NCBI GenBank assembly: GCA_027023325.1
Contig: JALVVQ010000281.1
Location: 1 to 7,150 of the forward strand
Direction of reading: 5' to 3'
From: Campylobacteraceae bacterium
GTDB lineage: Bacteria; Campylobacterota; Campylobacteria; Campylobacterales; Sulfurovaceae
DNA: 7,150 nucleotides
The position numbers and the translations under genes were made by a program. The notes under the pieces are model-generated. The model did no database searches. It saw nothing but the letters and a program-made list of their open reading frames with translations, and was not told the DNA's origin. Shown in pieces: positions 5,030-7,150 of this stretch (position 1 is its first letter; each line of letters starts with the position of its first letter).

Positions 5030-5716
5030 ATGATTATTTATGGAAAACAGGTGTGTCTGCATGCACTGGAAAAACACGATGAGAAGATCAGGACAGTCTA
5101 TGTGGCCAAAAAGGGTATCTTGCCCCAGGCGCTCTACGACAAGTATCGTGAGAAAATTAAATTTCTAGAGAGCCGTTGGGCGCAGGCCATGAGCAAAGGG
5201 GGCAACCATCAAGGGCTTCTGCTGGAAATGTCAGAGCCCGAACCTGTCTCTTTGGAGCAGGTGAGAGAAGGAGCATTTCTCGTGATACTTGATGGTTTGA
5301 CGGATGCGGGCAATATCGGTGCCATCACCCGCACAGCCTATGCACTTGGTGTGGATGCGATCATCGCAACTGGTGTAAAGCAGCTGCCTCTTGCAGCTAT
5401 TGCCCGTACGAGTTCAGGCGCGTTGCTGGATATGCCTTTTAGGATACAGCACAGTGCACTTGACCTTCTTAATGAACTGGGACAGAGAGACTTTGTCAGC
5501 TATGGTGCTTCGATGGAAGGAGACGCAGTAGAGTCGATAGATTTTCCACCCAAAAGGGTACTGATTCTAGGCAGTGAAGATCAGGGTATTTCCAAAAAAA
5601 TAAGAGCCAAACTGGACAAGACACTCTCTATCGATATGAAGAGGACATTTGATTCACTCAATGTCAGTGCGGCAGCAGCAATACTAATACATAGGATGGG
5701 TCATGCAACTAAATGA
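5030..5716 (+). CDS. rlmB: TrmH/SpoU-family rRNA 2'-O-methyltransferase, RlmB-like (23S G2251)
   Basis: The 228-residue protein has the two-part RlmB/TrmH layout. A small N-terminal substrate-binding domain (MIIYGKQVCLHALEK opening, ending at GNHQGLLLEM near 58-67) precedes a SPOUT catalytic domain. Motif 1 is LDGLTDAGNIGAITRTA, with the family Asn at 95 and Arg at 101. SSGALLDMPF (128-137) matches the usual S-x-GA segment. Motif 2 is LILGSEDQGI (178-187) and motif 3 is DSLNVSAAAAI (208-218). RlmB methylates the ribose of G2251 in the 23S P loop. Assignment to that exact target rests on family resemblance, so a related tRNA or rRNA target is possible. In motif 2 Asp replaces the Gly common in GSEGxGI. 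It overlaps the next gene by 14 bp and sits in a run of ribosome-modification genes. Confidence 0.88.
   Translation: MIIYGKQVCLHALEKHDEKIRTVYVAKKGILPQALYDKYREKIKFLESRWAQAMSKGGNHQGLLLEMSEPEPVSLEQVREGAFLVILDGLTDAGNIGAITRTAYALGVDAIIATGVKQLPLAAIARTSSGALLDMPFRIQHSALDLLNELGQRDFVSYGASMEGDAVESIDFPPKRVLILGSEDQGISKKIRAKLDKTLSIDMKRTFDSLNVSAAAAILIHRMGHATK
5693..5696 (+). promoter_or_regulatory. Shine-Dalgarno site inside the rlmB 3' end
   Basis: AGGA lies 6 nt before the ATG at 5703, within the last codons of rlmB. It supports that start and the 14-bp overlap, and implies translational coupling. Confidence 0.6.
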
Positions 5717-6884
5717 AGTCATAGAAGAAAACAGTATCGTAACGATTAGTAAAAGAACACGACTCTCTGTTGAGAATATAGAAAAATTGGTACATCGTGA
5801 CTTTTCGGATATGAAACGAGTGAAAGCATTGGGTTTCATTTCTATTTTGGAACGCGAATTTGGTATAGAGCTAGATGCGCTCAGGAAGGAGTGCGGAGAC
5901 TACTTTTCCTCCTCACCAGAAGAGGAGTTTGATGCTAGATTGGTTATCACTGCCCCTGAGTCAGATGAGCAAGCAGGAGGACTTCTTTCAAAATTTTTTA
6001 TGTTGCTGGTTCTCTTTGGTATCGGCTATGGTGCCTGGTACTTTTTGGTAGCAAGGGACGATAGTAGTGAAAATAATGCAACGATAAGCAGTACAGGTTT
6101 TGTTGGTTCTATTGTCAATCAAGCAAAAGCATGGCTGGGAGATAGCAGTTCTTTGGGTGCGGGTGAAGCTCCTACCTCCGCTGATGGTGTTTGGGCCAAA
6201 GGTGAAGCAGAAAAGAATGGAACAGAAGCTGTCGTTACAGGCAAGAGTATGAATGAAGAAAGGGCAAGAGCTGAGAAAAATGATTCAGCAGCAGAAGAAC
6301 AGATCATCAGGGAAGTAAAGCAGGAACAACAAGAGATTCTCTCTAAAGCCGCAGATGTAAGTGAAGTAAATACGTCTGCTGTGGAAAATACAGGGGATGG
6401 TGTATCATCTAATTTCGATAGAAACAGCAGAGTCACAGATGGAATGCCGGTACTTTCGCAGGAGGGAGATGTATTGGCGACAGAAGTTCCATCCATGACC
6501 AAAAAGAAGACAGAAGAGGCAGGCATGGTGCTGAAAGAAATTTTGCCACTTTCGACAAAAGCGCAAACAGAAAAAAAATCAAAGAATAAATCTAATACTA
6601 TACAGATTGTGACACTTCATCCTACTAAAAAGGTTTGGGTAGGATATACGGATCTTGGCACGATGAAACGCGCAGCAAAAGTGATAGAAGAGGATATCGA
6701 TTTTGATACCTCTTCAACAAGTTGGATATTGGTTGCCGGGCACAATGCTATTAATTTTGTTGTCAAAGGCAAAACAACGACGCCAAAGAAGAGAGACAAG
6801 AACTATTTCTTGATTAAAAATGGAAAGATAAAAGATATCTCCAAAGAAGAATTCCAAAAATTAAATAAAAGCACAGTCTGGTAG
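5703..6884 (+). CDS. RodZ-like protein: N-terminal helix-turn-helix, one TM helix, extracytoplasmic C-terminal domain
   Basis: The 393-residue product has four parts. Residues 1-66 are helical and HTH-like (TISKRTRLSVENIEKLV, then a second helical stretch GFISILEREFGIELDALRKEC). A TM helix lies at about 97-117 (KFFMLLVLFGIGYGAWYFLV), oriented N-in. A low-complexity Ala/Glu/Ser linker at about 118-298 includes a charged helix near 183-217. A compact C-terminal domain at about 299-393 begins IQIVTLHPTKKVWVGYTDL and ends EEFQKLNKSTVW. HTH-TM-beta domain order is that of RodZ, which links MreB to the cell envelope in rod-shaped cells. The C-terminal domain does not look like standard RodZ, so a structural or sensory role in shape is inference. 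I recall a membrane protein at the same place in C. jejuni (Cj0152c). An A8 run at 6571-6578 falls just before the C-terminal domain. Confidence 0.8.
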   Translation: MQLNEVIEENSIVTISKRTRLSVENIEKLVHRDFSDMKRVKALGFISILEREFGIELDALRKECGDYFSSSPEEEFDARLVITAPESDEQAGGLLSKFFMLLVLFGIGYGAWYFLVARDDSSENNATISSTGFVGSIVNQAKAWLGDSSSLGAGEAPTSADGVWAKGEAEKNGTEAVVTGKSMNEERARAEKNDSAAEEQIIREVKQEQQEILSKAADVSEVNTSAVENTGDGVSSNFDRNSRVTDGMPVLSQEGDVLATEVPSMTKKKTEEAGMVLKEILPLSTKAQTEKKSKNKSNTIQIVTLHPTKKVWVGYTDLGTMKRAAKVIEEDIDFDTSSTSWILVAGHNAINFVVKGKTTTPKKRDKNYFLIKNGKIKDISKEEFQKLNKSTVW

Positions 6885-6891
6885 GAAAACA

Positions 6892-7150
6892 ATGTTTGAT
6901 GAAATACAGTTTGAAAAGATAAACAGGTTACCCAAGTATATATTTGCAGAGATCAATGAGATCAAGATGGCAGCACGCAGGGCAGGAGAGGATATCATAG
7001 ACTTCTCCATGGGAAATCCGGATGCCAGAACACCACAGCCGATTATCGATAAGCTCTGTGAAACGGCACAAAGAGATAAAACACATGGCTATAGTGCGAG
7101 CAAGGGGATTTATAAACTGCGTCTGGCAATGGTCAACTGGTACAAGAGAA
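6892..7150 (+). CDS. PLP-dependent class I/II aminotransferase, N-terminal part (cut by window end)
   Basis: The ATG at 6892 follows an AGGA (6883-6886) that overlaps the stop of the preceding gene; the frame stays open to the window end, giving 86 residues. The sequence MFDEIQFEKINRLPKYIFAEINE, with IDFSMGNPD near 36-44 and HGYSASKGIYKLR near 65-77, is the typical N-terminus of fold-type I aminotransferases of the alanine / LL-diaminopimelate aminotransferase group. GNPD is the conserved substrate-carboxylate region and GYSASKG leads into the helix before the cofactor site. The catalytic Lys lies outside the window, so substrate cannot be fixed: diaminopimelate, alanine or aspartate are all possible. 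It starts 7 bp after the RodZ-like gene and is most likely in the same operon. Confidence 0.9.
   Translation, partial: MFDEIQFEKINRLPKYIFAEINEIKMAARRAGEDIIDFSMGNPDARTPQPIIDKLCETAQRDKTHGYSASKGIYKLRLAMVNWYKR

Noticed and set aside
6119..6799. Minus-strand open frames opposite the RodZ-like gene
   Set aside because: Low-complexity Ser/Ala antisense of an Ala/Glu/Ser linker; no start signals.
1..7150. CRISPR array, insertion sequence or phage remnant
   Set aside because: No spaced direct repeats, terminal inverted repeats, transposase or integrase sequence seen.

Overview
The window reads as a compact chromosomal stretch from a Campylobacterota (epsilonproteobacterial) genome. The basis is a napL-napD pair, which is typical of the epsilonproteobacterial periplasmic nitrate reductase cluster, followed by a gene order (integral membrane protein, rsmE, rpmE, rsmI, rlmB, HTH/TM protein, aminotransferase) that I recall as closely matching the Cj0157c to Cj0150c block of Campylobacter jejuni. 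By eye the base composition is in the mid-40s % GC. That is high for Campylobacter or Sulfurimonas and would suit a Sulfurovum-like organism, but this placement is inference. No mobile element, rRNA, tRNA or CRISPR array was seen.

Region 1 (1-1302) is the end of a nap operon. It holds the 3' part of napL (periplasmic beta-propeller protein of unsettled role) and complete napD (chaperone that binds the Tat signal peptide of NapA). A perfect TATAAT box overlaps the napD stop and probably gives the next genes their own promoter.

Region 2 (1324-2387) has a four-helix membrane protein of unknown function almost abutting rsmE (16S rRNA m3U1498 methyltransferase). Region 3 (2379-3637, minus strand) is convergent with rsmE and overlaps its 3' end by 9 bp. 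It holds a secreted protein with cysteine-rich Sel1 repeats (Hcp-like) and a long C-terminal region I do not recognise. The reading frame is broken at an A6 run. Adding one A restores a single protein of about 419 residues and completes a third C-x7-C pair, so this is one gene with a frameshift rather than two genes.

Region 4 (about 3786-7150) is a translation-centred run on the plus strand. A strong-looking promoter and a leader of about 115 nt precede rpmE (zinc-type L31). Then come rsmI (16S Cm1402), rlmB-like (23S 2'-O-methyltransferase), a RodZ-like protein (cytoplasmic helix-turn-helix, one TM segment, extracytoplasmic domain), and the start of a class I/II PLP aminotransferase cut by the window end. 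rlmB and the RodZ-like gene overlap by 14 bp, and the aminotransferase start follows 7 bp after the RodZ-like stop, so those three look co-transcribed. The points most worth checking are the frameshifted Sel1 gene with its unknown domain and the rpmE leader.
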